A DNA stretch of 64,000 nt from Novosphingobium sp. B1 (GTDB taxonomy: Bacteria > Pseudomonadota > Alphaproteobacteria > Sphingomonadales > Sphingomonadaceae), in NCBI RefSeq assembly GCF_900176395.1, contig NZ_FWXL01000004.1:62001-126000 (forward strand). The letters are read 5' to 3'. Below are positions 16,685 through 25,523 of the stretch, in pieces. The notes beneath the pieces were generated by a model. It did no database searches and was not told the DNA's origin. It was given only the letters and a program-made list of their open reading frames with translations. The position numbers and the translations under genes were made by a program. Each line of letters begins with the position of its first letter. Position 1 is the stretch's first letter.

Positions 16685-17767
16685 TTACAAGACTCCCTGC
16701 GCGCGCGCCGCGGCGTTGATCGCCCCGGCCGCCTCTTCAAGCTCCTTATCCCCCGTATAGCGTCCGAAACCGATGCGGATCGCGGTTCTGCTATCCCTGT
16801 CCGAAAGTCCGAGCGCGCGCAAGACATGGCTTGGCCTGCCGGACCCGCTGGCACACGCAGATCCTGCAGAAAACGCGATCGTGCGGCATTCGGACAACAA
16901 TCGCGCCACATCGAGCCCCGGCAGCCGCAAGTTGAGGTTGCCATGCCATCGCTGGGTCGCGCTGCCGTTGAGCGTCCAGCCTTCGAACAGCGCCAGCGCC
17001 TTGTCCCGCAGCTTTTCCACATGAACCCGGTCACTTTCCGACAGCCTTGTGCACAAGGCCGCCGCTGCGCCGAACCCTGCACAGAGCGCCGGCGAAAGCG
17101 TGCCGGAGCGCAAGCCGCCCTCCTGCCCGCCGCCGTGGATCAGCGGCGCAAGGTCCACCCCATCGCGCACCCATAGAGCGCCGATGCCCTTGGGTCCGTA
17201 AAGCTTGTGCGCGGATACTGCGATCAGGTCCGGCCCTTCCGGCGCGGCGATCTTGCCCGCCCCCTGCACCGCGTCGCACAGGAACAGCGCGCCCATGTCG
17301 TGCGCCCGCCGCGCTAGCGCTTCGACAGGCTGCACCGTGCCGATCTCGTTGTTGACCTGCATCACCGCGACAAGGCCGGTCCCCTCGGGTATCGCCACCT
17401 CCGGATCGACCAGTCCTGCGCCGTCGACCGGCAGAACCGATGCCTCAGGGTCGAGCGCCCGCGCCGTATCCAGCACGGCTGCATGTTCGATGGCGCTGAC
17501 CGCCAGGCGCTTCCGGCCCGATCCCATGATCGCCAGGTTGATCGCCTCGGTTGCACCCGACGTGAACACAACACGCCCGCCGGGCGGCAGCAACGCCGCC
17601 ACCTGTTCGCGCGCCACTTCGATTGCCGCCGCCGCCATGCGCCCGGCCCGATGCGGAGAATGGGGATTGGAAAAGCCCATCGCTTCCGGGCCCGCCAGCC
17701 AGGGCATCATCGCCTCGCGCGCTTCGGGGGCCAGCGGCGTGGTCGCCTGATAATCGAGGTAGATCAC
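16685..17767 (-). CDS. Cysteine desulfurase (NifS/IscS class), second of a tandem pair
   Basis: A PLP enzyme of 360 residues that takes sulfur from cysteine for Fe-S clusters or tRNA thiolation. It opens VIYLDYQATTPLAPEAREAM. The PLP lysine lies in VSAHKLYGPKGIGAL, and the catalytic cysteine in SAGSACASGSGRPSHVL. GTG 17767 is chosen: it follows AAGGAGAT with 7 bp spacing and overlaps the upstream stop as GTGA. The longer frame back to 17785 would put that ribosome site inside the gene. It lies between a divergent paralogue and a ferredoxin gene. Confidence 0.92.
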   Translation of the reverse strand: MIYLDYQATTPLAPEAREAMMPWLAGPEAMGFSNPHSPHRAGRMAAAAIEVAREQVAALLPPGGRVVFTSGATEAINLAIMGSGRKRLAVSAIEHAAVLDTARALDPEASVLPVDGAGLVDPEVAIPEGTGLVAVMQVNNEIGTVQPVEALARRAHDMGALFLCDAVQGAGKIAAPEGPDLIAVSAHKLYGPKGIGALWVRDGVDLAPLIHGGGQEGGLRSGTLSPALCAGFGAAAALCTRLSESDRVHVEKLRDKALALFEGWTLNGSATQRWHGNLNLRLPGLDVARLLSECRTIAFSAGSACASGSGRPSHVLRALGLSDRDSRTAIRIGFGRYTGDKELEEAAGAINAAARAQGVL

Positions 17768-18819
17768 CCGCGGATCTCCTTCCACACGTCCACGAAGCGC
17801 GCGATCTCGGCCTCGGTCGTCTCGCGCCCGATGGAGACGCGGATCACCTCGGCAGGGTGCGCATAACCCATCGCCGTCAGCACGTGGCTTGCCTTCAGGG
17901 AGCCTGACGAGCAGGCGCTTCCTCCCGAAACGGCAATGCCCGCGCCGTCAAACCGGATCAGTTGCGCCGCGCTCGATTTGCCCGGCATGCGGTATGCTCC
18001 GACCGTGGGGCTGCGCGGCGATTCCGCAGCAAGGATTTCCGCCCCGTTTTCAAGAAGTTGATTCGCAAGTGATTCCCGCAAACCTGAAGCGCGCTTGAGC
18101 CATGCGTTTCCAGCCTCAAGCGCTGCCACCATGCCCATAACCAGCGGCAAGGCCTCAGTCCCGCCGCGATAGCCGCGTTCCTGCCCGCCGCTTGGCTCGA
18201 GCATTCCCCAATTGCGCACCAGCAAGGCGCCCACCCCCACCGGCCCGCCGAACTTGTGCGCCGAAATCACCACCATGTCCGCCTCCGGCAGGTCGAGCTT
18301 GCCCGCGCCTTGCGCCGCATCGCACAGCACAAGACCACCGCTGTCGCCCACCTGGGCCGTAATGCCGGAGATGTCCTGCACGACGCCCGTCTCGCTGTTG
18401 ACCTGCTGCACGGCCACCAGCGTCCGCCCGCCGAGCGCCGTGGCCAAGGCCTCCCGGTCGAGCAGTCCGCCCGGATCGACCGGCACATGCGCAGCCCCAC
18501 CGGCCGCGCGCAGCGCCGCGTCGTGCTCCACCGCCGAAACCAGCACGCGCTCAGCCCTGGCCCGGCCGATGCCGATCGCCAGCGCCTCGCTCGCTCCGCT
18601 GGTGAAGATCACCTCACCCTGCCAGCCCAGCACGGCCTTCACCCTCGCCCGGGCGTCCTCCAGCGCCGCCCTCGCAACCCGGCCTGCCGCATGCGGGCTC
18701 GAGGGATTTGCCCATATCCGGAAGCCCTCCTGCATCGCTGCCATCGCTTCGGGCAGCAGCGGCGTGGTGGCAGCGTGATCGAGATAGATCGAATCTTGTG
18801 GCAACGCGGATCCCGGCAA
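17764..18819 (-). CDS. Cysteine desulfurase-like aminotransferase, first of a tandem pair
   Basis: A 351-residue NifS-class PLP protein, clearly related to but shorter than its downstream partner. It has IYLDHAATTPLLPEAM at the start, the PLP lysine in VISAHKFGGPVGVGAL, and a catalytic-loop cysteine in SGGSACSSGSLKASHVL. Both tandem copies keep the active cysteine, so neither looks dead. The start is TTG at 18819, or TTG 18804 just before the conserved SIYLDH; no ATG is available. It overlaps the next gene by 4 bp. IscU or SufBCD genes are not in the window. Confidence 0.85.
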   Translation of the reverse strand: MPGSALPQDSIYLDHAATTPLLPEAMAAMQEGFRIWANPSSPHAAGRVARAALEDARARVKAVLGWQGEVIFTSGASEALAIGIGRARAERVLVSAVEHDAALRAAGGAAHVPVDPGGLLDREALATALGGRTLVAVQQVNSETGVVQDISGITAQVGDSGGLVLCDAAQGAGKLDLPEADMVVISAHKFGGPVGVGALLVRNWGMLEPSGGQERGYRGGTEALPLVMGMVAALEAGNAWLKRASGLRESLANQLLENGAEILAAESPRSPTVGAYRMPGKSSAAQLIRFDGAGIAVSGGSACSSGSLKASHVLTAMGYAHPAEVIRVSIGRETTEAEIARFVDVWKEIRG

Positions 18820-18932
18820 ATGCGTGGAAAGATTGCTTTCGCAAGGCTGGTTTCTATATAGCGTTCAACCTAATTCCCAGCCCCGGCATTCCCATGCCAC
18901 CCGGGCCAGACCACAGGATTACCGGACAGGCA

Positions 18933-19589
18933 ATGCCCGCAGTCATCTTCCCCGGCCCCGAAGGCCGCCTCGAAGGCCGTTTCCAGCCCGCCACCCGCCC
19001 CCGTGCACCGGTTGCGATGATCCTCCACCCGCACCCGCAAGCGGGCGGCACGATGAACGACCGCATCACGCAGGCCCTCTACAAGACCTTCGTCGCGCGC
19101 GGCTTTGCCACGCTGCGCTTCAATTTCCGTGGCGTCGGCCGCAGCCAGGGTTCGTTCGACAATGGCATCGGCGAACTGTCCGATGCTGCCGCCGCGCTCG
19201 ATTGGGTGCAGTCGATCCATCCCGAAGCGAGCACGACGTGGATCGCGGGCTATTCTTTCGGCGCCCTCATCGGCATGCAGTTGCTGATGCGCCGCCCGGA
19301 GATCCGTGGCTTCATTTCGGTCGCGCCGCCCGCCAACATGTATGATTTCAGCTTCCTTGCCCCGTGCCCCGCCTCGGGCATCATCGTGCAGGGCACGGCG
19401 GACACCGTCGTCACGCCCAACGCGGTGCAGAAGCTGGTAGACAAGCTGCGCACCCAGAAGCACATCACAATCCATCACGATGAAGTGCCGCGCGCCAACC
19501 ACTTCTTCGAGAACGAGATGGACGACATGATGCGCGCGGTCGACAACTACCTCGACATGCGCCTGTCGCCTGATTGCCCGATCCGCTGA
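18933..19589 (+). CDS. Alpha/beta hydrolase (COG2945-like)
   Basis: A 218-residue cytoplasmic alpha/beta hydrolase. The block MILHPHPQAGGTMNDRITQAL and the nucleophile elbow GYSFGA are typical of the COG2945 group; a late histidine in ANHFFENEMDD completes a likely triad. Its substrate is unknown. ATG 18933 is chosen, directly before AVIFPGPEGRLEGRF; the frame runs back to 18708 within the oppositely oriented desulfurase gene. It is divergent from the desulfurase operon. Homologues often lie beside desulfurase and suf genes in alphaproteobacteria, which hints at shared regulation. Confidence 0.8.
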   Translation: MPAVIFPGPEGRLEGRFQPATRPRAPVAMILHPHPQAGGTMNDRITQALYKTFVARGFATLRFNFRGVGRSQGSFDNGIGELSDAAAALDWVQSIHPEASTTWIAGYSFGALIGMQLLMRRPEIRGFISVAPPANMYDFSFLAPCPASGIIVQGTADTVVTPNAVQKLVDKLRTQKHITIHHDEVPRANHFFENEMDDMMRAVDNYLDMRLSPDCPIR

Positions 19590-19610
19590 TCGAGCCTCGG
19601 CCTGAAAGCG

Positions 19611-19639
19611 AAGCCCCCGCCCTCACCGGCGGGGGTTTT
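19611..19639 (+). terminator. Rho-independent terminator after the alpha/beta hydrolase
   Basis: Stem CCCCCGCC (19614-19621) pairs with GGCGGGGG (19628-19635) around CTCACC and is followed by TTTT. It lies 22 bp after the hydrolase stop, just before the convergent SDR gene. Confidence 0.8.
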
Positions 19640-19645
19640 GCGTTC

Positions 19646-20482
19646 CTACAGGACGAAGTGATCTCCCGCCGCGCGCACGGTCACTTCCGCAATCGAAACG
19701 CCCCAAGGCTGGTCGATCGCGTGAATCACCGCATCGGCGATGTGCTCGGGCGCTAGGCTGGCATAATCCATCGCCTCGGGATCGAGACGCTCGGGCGGGA
19801 ACGTCCCTTCCGCCATCTGGCCGACCATCTCCATGAAATCGGGCATGTTGTGCGCAACGATACCGATGCCCGCCGCCTGGTTGACGACAGTGCCGGACAG
19901 GCCGGTGCTGGGAACACCGGTCGGCTTGATCGTCGTGACCTTGATCCGGCCCCGGCTTTCCACCCGCAGCGATTCCGACAGAAAGTTCACCGCCGACTTC
20001 GAGGCGCCATAGACCGCCGCTCCGATCACCGGGAAATTGCCGTAGATCGAGGAGATGTTGACGATCTGCCCGCGCCCTGCCGCGATCATCGGGTCATAGG
20101 CGGCGACCATGCCGTTCAGCACGCCCTTGATGTTGATATCGATGCAGCGCTCCCACGCAGGATAGGCCGCCTCGTGATCGGAAAAGAATGCCAGCGGCAT
20201 GATCCCCGCGTTGTTGACCATCACGTCGACCGCACCGAACGCATCGAGGGCAGCTTTGACCAAAGCCTTTACCTGCGCAAGATCGCGCACGTCGACCGCA
20301 ACCGCCTGTGCCCTGCCTCCAGCCTCAACAATCTCATCGACCACCGCCTGCGCGGCGGAAACGTCGATATCTCCCAGTGTCACACTGGCACCGAGCGCCG
20401 CCGCCTTCCGTGCCACCAGACTTCCAAAGCCGCCGCCCGCGCCGGTGATGACGATCGATTTGCTCGCGACATGGCCAGACAT
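19646..20482 (-). CDS. Short-chain dehydrogenase/reductase
   Basis: A 278-residue classical SDR that oxidises an alcohol or reduces a ketone with NAD(P). The cofactor motif is TGAGGGFG, the structural NNAG is present, and the catalytic set is Ser in NISSIYG and YGASK. The aspartate in GDIDVSAA after strand 2 favours NAD. The upstream TTG at 20494 is the beginning of the ribosome site itself (GGGAG); ATG 20482 is the start. It is the last gene of an NTF2-like, aldehyde dehydrogenase, SDR operon and lies 13 bp after the dehydrogenase. The pair suggests stepwise oxidation of an alcohol or aldehyde side chain. Confidence 0.85.
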   Translation of the reverse strand: MSGHVASKSIVITGAGGGFGSLVARKAAALGASVTLGDIDVSAAQAVVDEIVEAGGRAQAVAVDVRDLAQVKALVKAALDAFGAVDVMVNNAGIMPLAFFSDHEAAYPAWERCIDINIKGVLNGMVAAYDPMIAAGRGQIVNISSIYGNFPVIGAAVYGASKSAVNFLSESLRVESRGRIKVTTIKPTGVPSTGLSGTVVNQAAGIGIVAHNMPDFMEMVGQMAEGTFPPERLDPEAMDYASLAPEHIADAVIHAIDQPWGVSIAEVTVRAAGDHFVL

Positions 20483-20495
20483 ATGATCTCCCAAT

Positions 20496-21965
20496 TCAAA
20501 GCGCGGACGGCATCCCGTCGATCAGGATGGTCTTCATTTCGAGATAAGGGAACAGCCCCTCCGGCCCGCCCTCGCGCCCGATGCCCGATTGCTTGAAGCC
20601 GCCAAACGGCAGGCCGAAGTCCATCCGCAGCCCGTTCTGCCCGAAACCGCCGGTGCGCACGCGGCGGGCGATGCGATAGGCGGCATCGGCGTCGGTGGTC
20701 AGCACCGAACCGTTAAGGCCATAAGCGCTGTCGTTGGCCGTGCGGATGGCGTCCTCCTCGTCCTCTACCGGGATCAGGCTGAGCACCGGGCCGAATATCT
20801 CTTCCTGCGCGATCCGGCTGTCGTTCTTCACGTTGGCAAACAGCGTCGGCTCGATGAAATAGCCGCGGTTGAGGTGCGCCGGGCGTCCCCCGCCAGTGAC
20901 GAGATCGGCCGTCTGCCTGCCTTCCTCGATGTACATTTCGATGCGTTCGAGCTGGCGCTTCATGGCGACGGGGCCAAGCTGGGCTTCGGGATCGTCGGAA
21001 TGCCCGATGCGGACCTGCTTCATCTGCGCCGCGATGGCTTCGGCCAGTTCATCGTGGCGGTGGCGGGGCACGATCACGCGGCTGAGCATCGCGCAGACCT
21101 GCCCGCTCATCATCGTGATCGTGCCGGCCAGCATCTTTGCCGCCGCATCGATCGGGAAATCGTCGCGCACGATCGCGGCCGACTTGCCCCCCAGTTCCAG
21201 CGTGCAGCGCGCCATGCGACCACCGCAGACCGAGGCAATGCGCCTGCCCGCCACGGTCGAGCCAGTGAAGCTGACCTTGTCCACGCCCTCGTTGCAAACC
21301 AGATGGTCGCTCGCCTCGCGATGGCCGGTCACAAGGTTCACCACACCTGCCGGAATTCCTGCAGCCTCTGCCGCCTCGGCAATGATATAGGCCTCGAGCG
21401 GCGTCTCGGGCGATGGCTTCATGATCACAGTGCAGCCGGTCAGCAACGCATAGGCGACCTTGTTGGCCATGATCCCGAACGGCCCGTTCCAGGGCGCAAT
21501 CGCGGCAACCACGCCCACCGGCTCATAGGCGATCAGCGCAGTATCGGCAGCCATGCTCGGGCGGCGCTCGACGAATTCGAACTGTTCGGCAAACCCCGCG
21601 ATCTGGCCCAATGCCATCACGCTGCCACCATGCATCGGCCCTGCAAACGAAGCGAGCCCGCCCATCTGCGCGGTCCACGCCTTTGCCAGTTCCGGCACCC
21701 GCGTTTCGAGACGTGCCACCATGCGACGGAAGGCCGCGATGCGTTCTGCTGGTGGCGTCGAAGGCCACGGTCCGTGATCGAAGGCCTCGCGCGCGGCAGC
21801 AACGGCAGCATCCATGTCGGCTTCGTCGGCCTCGGCCACGCGGCCCACCACCTGTTCGGTGTTGGGGGAGATGAGGTCGATCATCCTTCCGGAATGCGCC
21901 GGCATCCATCGGCCGCCGATATAAAGCTTGTCAGGATGGCTGACGTTCACGCCTTCGGGGGTCAT
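20496..21965 (-). CDS. NAD(P)-dependent aldehyde dehydrogenase
   Basis: A 489-residue enzyme of the ALDH superfamily, oxidising an aldehyde to its acid. The cofactor-binding region has APWNGPFGIMANKV, the general base lies in LELGGKSAAIV, and the nucleophilic cysteine is in SGQVCAMLSR. It ends in the usual FGGFKQSGIGREGG block. The length and residues are normal. It begins 13 bp after the small NTF2-like gene and precedes the SDR gene. The substrate is unknown; an aromatic or terpenoid aldehyde fits the island. Confidence 0.9.
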   Translation of the reverse strand: MTPEGVNVSHPDKLYIGGRWMPAHSGRMIDLISPNTEQVVGRVAEADEADMDAAVAAAREAFDHGPWPSTPPAERIAAFRRMVARLETRVPELAKAWTAQMGGLASFAGPMHGGSVMALGQIAGFAEQFEFVERRPSMAADTALIAYEPVGVVAAIAPWNGPFGIMANKVAYALLTGCTVIMKPSPETPLEAYIIAEAAEAAGIPAGVVNLVTGHREASDHLVCNEGVDKVSFTGSTVAGRRIASVCGGRMARCTLELGGKSAAIVRDDFPIDAAAKMLAGTITMMSGQVCAMLSRVIVPRHRHDELAEAIAAQMKQVRIGHSDDPEAQLGPVAMKRQLERIEMYIEEGRQTADLVTGGGRPAHLNRGYFIEPTLFANVKNDSRIAQEEIFGPVLSLIPVEDEEDAIRTANDSAYGLNGSVLTTDADAAYRIARRVRTGGFGQNGLRMDFGLPFGGFKQSGIGREGGPEGLFPYLEMKTILIDGMPSAL

Positions 21966-21978
21966 GCGGGTTGTCCTC

Positions 21979-22380
21979 TCACGCCTGCGCCAGCGCGCAT
22001 TCCACGCGCTCGATCAGGCCGTCCTTGATCGTATAGAAGATGAATTGACGCATTTCCTGCATCTGGCCTGCAGCAATCGGGAAGAATTCGTGCAAGCCCC
22101 GCGCGTCCAGCGCCTCGCGGGTCAAGTCCTTGACCCCTTCCACGCGGATCACCGCATCGATGGCGGTCAGCGTATCCGAGCAGGCAAAGTTCAGCACGGT
22201 CACGCTCTCCTTCACGTGATCGTGCAGAAAAGCGTAGAAGTCCTTGAGCGCCTGCCGCGAACGGATCTCGACACCGAAAAACGTCATCAGCGGAGGATCC
22301 ACGTAAAAGTCGGCGACCGCGTCGTAGTCCTTCGCGTTGAACGCGGCGACGTATCGGTCATAGCCCTCGCGCGTCAGCAA
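21979..22380 (-). CDS. Small NTF2-fold (SnoaL-like) protein
   Basis: A 133-residue protein of the nuclear-transport-factor-2/SnoaL type: an N-terminal helix pair (YDRYVAAFNAKDYDAVADFY), then FFGVEIRSRQALKDFYAFL, then curved sheet strands ending MRQFIFYTIKDGLIERVECAL. Members include cofactor-free cyclases, lyases, isomerases and small binding proteins, so the reaction cannot be read from sequence. It is the first gene of the operon with the aldehyde dehydrogenase and SDR. A second, larger NTF2 protein lies 3 kb away in the same island. Confidence 0.75.
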   Translation of the reverse strand: MLTREGYDRYVAAFNAKDYDAVADFYVDPPLMTFFGVEIRSRQALKDFYAFLHDHVKESVTVLNFACSDTLTAIDAVIRVEGVKDLTREALDARGLHEFFPIAAGQMQEMRQFIFYTIKDGLIERVECALAQA

Positions 22381-22511
22381 GGCATTTCTCCCATCTGCGG
22401 CCGGATTCGGCTCGCAGCGAAGACGCTAACATTTGATATTGTTTGCGCCAAGCCCAAAAGAAAAGGGCGGCCATCGCTGACCGCCCAATTCCCTCATGAA
22501 CCTGTAATCGG

Positions 22512-24854
22512 TCAGAAGCGCTTCTGCACCGTGACTGCCCATTCGCGCGGGCGGCCAACCTGGCTGTAGGCCGTGCCGGTGAAGGCATAGACCGACGCGA
22601 AGCGGAACGGCGTGTAGTATTCGTCGAACACGTTCTGCACTTCGAACGAGATCGACAAGTCCTCGCCGGCATTGCGCCAGGTAAGGCGCGCGTTGGCGAT
22701 GTCATAGGGGTTGAAGAATTCGATCGGCTGCCCCGCGGCGATGCGACCGGCGCTCTGCCTGCCGGTATGCGCATAGTCGAAGCGCGGCGTGATCGATCCG
22801 GCATCGCCCAGTTCGGCGCGATACTGGATGCCTGCGCTCCACTTCCAGTTGGGCGTGACGATCGGGTCGGTCAGCAGGATCGCATTGCCGACGCGCGGGT
22901 CGATGTTCTTGTAGTTGCCGGTCAGGTGGCTGACCGATCCATCGATATCCAGACCGGGGAGCGGCGAGGCCTGAAATTCGACTTCGAAGCCCTTGATCCG
23001 GCCATTGCCCGCATTCTGGCGCGCACCGCACGGAGCCAGTGATCCCAGCGACGCACACGAAATCAGCGGAAGCTGGATGTCGTTGTAGTCGTTGATGAAG
23101 CCGGCAATGTTCAGGCGCAGGCGGCGATCGAACAGGTCGGTCTTGAGACCCGCTTCATAGGCGGTCACCGTTTCCGGATCGAAGCTGCCGTTGAGGGCCT
23201 GCGCGGCGTCGAACGGACGCGCGGTCACGCCGCCACCCTTGAAGCCGGTGCCCACGGTCACGTAGGCCAGAACTTCGGGGCTGAAGCGATAGTCCGCCGA
23301 GAGGCGCCAGTCGACCTTGTCGCCGGAATAGACCGCCTTCAGTCCGTCCAGCGGGCCAAGGAAGATCGAACGGGTCGCACCATCGAAGTTCTTGCGAACG
23401 AAGGTGTAGTCCTTGCTTTCCTTGGTATAGCGCAGGCCGCCAGTCAGGGTCAGGCCCTCGATCGGGCGGGCGATCACCGTGCCGAACACCGCCTTGCTGT
23501 CGGCATTGACCGGGTCGTTGCCCAGGAACTGGAAGTTCAGGCCCGGCGCGATATAGCGGATGTCCTGGCGGGTGAAGTAGACCGAACGCTGGTCGGAATA
23601 GTAGCCGCCCACGGTCAGGTCGACATTGTCACCCAGCTTGGCGTTGACGCGCAGTTCCTGGCTGAAGAACCAGAACTTGAGGTCGTTGTAGCCCTGTCCG
23701 GCAATGGCGAGATCCGGGGTGAAGTCGTCGTCGGTGCCCCACTTCTGGCGGTAATTGCGATAGGCGGTGATCGACTGCACGTTGACCGAATCGTTCAGCC
23801 CGATGGTCATGTTGGCCGAGAAGCCGTAGCCGTCGAACTTCAGGCGATTGGGCATGTTGTAGCCCTGGCCGACGAAGCCACCGGCAGGGGCATAGAAATT
23901 GGCGTAAGTGCAGAAGCGGCCGCAGGCATAGGCCGGCGTGATGCGCGCGGGATTGATCAGCGAGATCACCTCAGCGGCATTGGTGCGCTCTTCATGCGTA
24001 TAGTCGCCGATGATCACCAGGTCGAAGTTGTCGCCCGGATTGTAGCGCACCGATCCGCGCAGGCCGGCGTAACCCTTCTCGCCCAGCTTATCGATCACGC
24101 AGTCCTGGCCTGAACCGGGACGCGCCGTGATCCCCTGCGGGTTGCCCGGCTTGGCGCAGCCATAGTCGAGCTGGTCCACGTAGCCGTTCTGGCGCTTGTA
24201 GACGCCCGAAACGCGCGCATAGAGATCCTGCGCAAGGATGAAGTTGGCGCTGCCGCGAATGTCGACACGGTTGCGGCTGCCATAGACGGCCTCGACCATG
24301 CCCGAATTCTCGTCGGTCGGCTTCTTCGAGAACAGCTTGATCGCACCGCCGATGGCGTTGCGCCCGGTCAGCGTGCCCTGCGGCCCGCGCAGCACTTCCA
24401 CGCGCTCTAGATCGAGCAGGTCGAAGATGCCGCCGGTCAGCGTGGCATAATAGACGTCATCGACGTACATGCCCACGCCCGGCTCGTATGCTGGGTTGAA
24501 ATCGAACTGGCCCACGCCGCGGATCGATGCGCCGAGCGACGAGCCATAGGCCCCGCCCATCGCGTTGAGCGTGACGTTCGGCGCCTGCTGCGCGATCTGG
24601 GCGATGTCGGTCTGGTTGCGCGAGGCAAGCAGCGTTGCGTCGACCGCGGTGATCGACAGCGGCGTATCCTGCAACCGCTGTTCGCGGAACTGCGCGGTCA
24701 CCACGATTTCGCGCGCGGATTCCGGTGTGGTTTCCTCGGCTTGTGCCTGGGCATCCTGCGCCATTGCCGGCATGGCAAGGCCCAGCGACAGCGCACCGCA
24801 ACTGGCGGCGGCAAGAAGGCGCAACTCTGACGTGAAACGACTGGCTTGTGCCAT
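22512..24854 (-). CDS. TonB-dependent outer-membrane receptor
   Basis: A 780-residue outer-membrane gated porin. A signal peptide (LGLAMPAMAQ, cleavage near 33) is followed by a plug domain (RLQDTPLSITAVDATLLASRNQTDIAQIAQQAPNV, GVGQFDFNPAYEPGVGMYVDDVY, RVEVLRGPQGTLTGRNAIGGAI) and a 22-strand barrel ending AVTVQKRF. This type is abundant in sphingomonads and imports iron chelates, sugars, steroids or lignin aromatics. It is divergent from a MarR regulator, with an operator-like inverted repeat 40 bp upstream of its start, so import of the island's substrate is likely; the substrate is unknown. Confidence 0.92.
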   Translation of the reverse strand: MAQASRFTSELRLLAAASCGALSLGLAMPAMAQDAQAQAEETTPESAREIVVTAQFREQRLQDTPLSITAVDATLLASRNQTDIAQIAQQAPNVTLNAMGGAYGSSLGASIRGVGQFDFNPAYEPGVGMYVDDVYYATLTGGIFDLLDLERVEVLRGPQGTLTGRNAIGGAIKLFSKKPTDENSGMVEAVYGSRNRVDIRGSANFILAQDLYARVSGVYKRQNGYVDQLDYGCAKPGNPQGITARPGSGQDCVIDKLGEKGYAGLRGSVRYNPGDNFDLVIIGDYTHEERTNAAEVISLINPARITPAYACGRFCTYANFYAPAGGFVGQGYNMPNRLKFDGYGFSANMTIGLNDSVNVQSITAYRNYRQKWGTDDDFTPDLAIAGQGYNDLKFWFFSQELRVNAKLGDNVDLTVGGYYSDQRSVYFTRQDIRYIAPGLNFQFLGNDPVNADSKAVFGTVIARPIEGLTLTGGLRYTKESKDYTFVRKNFDGATRSIFLGPLDGLKAVYSGDKVDWRLSADYRFSPEVLAYVTVGTGFKGGGVTARPFDAAQALNGSFDPETVTAYEAGLKTDLFDRRLRLNIAGFINDYNDIQLPLISCASLGSLAPCGARQNAGNGRIKGFEVEFQASPLPGLDIDGSVSHLTGNYKNIDPRVGNAILLTDPIVTPNWKWSAGIQYRAELGDAGSITPRFDYAHTGRQSAGRIAAGQPIEFFNPYDIANARLTWRNAGEDLSISFEVQNVFDEYYTPFRFASVYAFTGTAYSQVGRPREWAVTVQKRF

Positions 24855-24893
24855 AACCCCTCTCCTGTATGGTCCTCTTCGGAACCGCTTCCT

Positions 24894-24916
24894 GTTTGTT
24901 AGTAAGGCATACTAAT
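24894..24916. promoter_or_regulatory. Operator-like inverted repeat between TonB receptor and MarR genes
   Basis: The inverted repeat TTAGTA-N5-TACTAA (24899-24915) lies within a 23-bp element that matches the reverse complement of the site at 26268-26290 at 17 of 23 positions by my hand alignment (shared TTTGTTAGT and CATAC). It lies in the divergent marR/receptor promoter region, where an autoregulating MarR protein usually binds. I do not see a clear -35/-10 pair. Confidence 0.55.
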
Positions 24917-25028
24917 TTCTGCTTTGCAAGCCTAACATTCGTGGCAATCCAATCAGCGGCGGATTGCGGCCAATCGAGCACACTTGGCCTCTTGCCCGAT
25001 GCCGGGAACGCGGCAATACACAGCGGCC

Positions 25029-25508
25029 ATGGCAGCAGCAGAACCATCCGATGCCCAGAACGAGGCTCCCGCGATCGCTGGCGATGTCGCCCTTCTGGTC
25101 GACCTTCTCAAACTCGCGACTTTCATCGGCACGCCGATGCGTGAAGGCGTCGCCGAACCCTTGGGCCTTACATCGACGGACCTGCGCATCGTGCTGGCCC
25201 TGGGCGGCGAAGGTGAACTCGCCGGGCACGATCTTTCGGAAATCATGGGTGTGCCACCGATGAACGTGAGTCGCGCCATCACCTCGCTCATGCAGCGGGG
25301 GCTGGTCGAACCGGGCAAGGACAAGACCAACCGCCGCCGCAAGCCGGTCCGCCTCAGCGAGGCTGGCAAACGCGTTTTCGCGCAGACCATACCGGCCATG
25401 GACTCGGTTGGCGCCGACCTGTTCAAGGGCGTTTCCCAGCGCGATCGCGATGCCTTCCGCCGCGTCGCCGCATCGGTGCTCCTGCGCATCGGCCGCTGGG
25501 GCAACTGA
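25029..25508 (+). CDS. MarR-family transcriptional regulator
   Basis: A 159-residue winged-helix regulator. Helices before residue 50 form the dimer region. The DNA-binding domain has LTSTDLRIVLALGGEGELAGHDLSEIMGV, the recognition helix PPMNVSRAITSLMQRGLV and the wing KDKTNRRRKPVRLSEAGK. MarR proteins usually repress catabolic or efflux genes and release DNA on binding an aromatic ligand. ATG 25029 is chosen; in-frame starts at 24984 (TTG) and 24999 (ATG) are possible. It is divergent from the TonB receptor gene and is the only regulator in the island, so it is the best candidate to bind the repeated operator. Confidence 0.85.
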   Translation: MAAAEPSDAQNEAPAIAGDVALLVDLLKLATFIGTPMREGVAEPLGLTSTDLRIVLALGGEGELAGHDLSEIMGVPPMNVSRAITSLMQRGLVEPGKDKTNRRRKPVRLSEAGKRVFAQTIPAMDSVGADLFKGVSQRDRDAFRRVAASVLLRIGRWGN

Positions 25509-25523
25509 ACGATCCCGCCGCGC

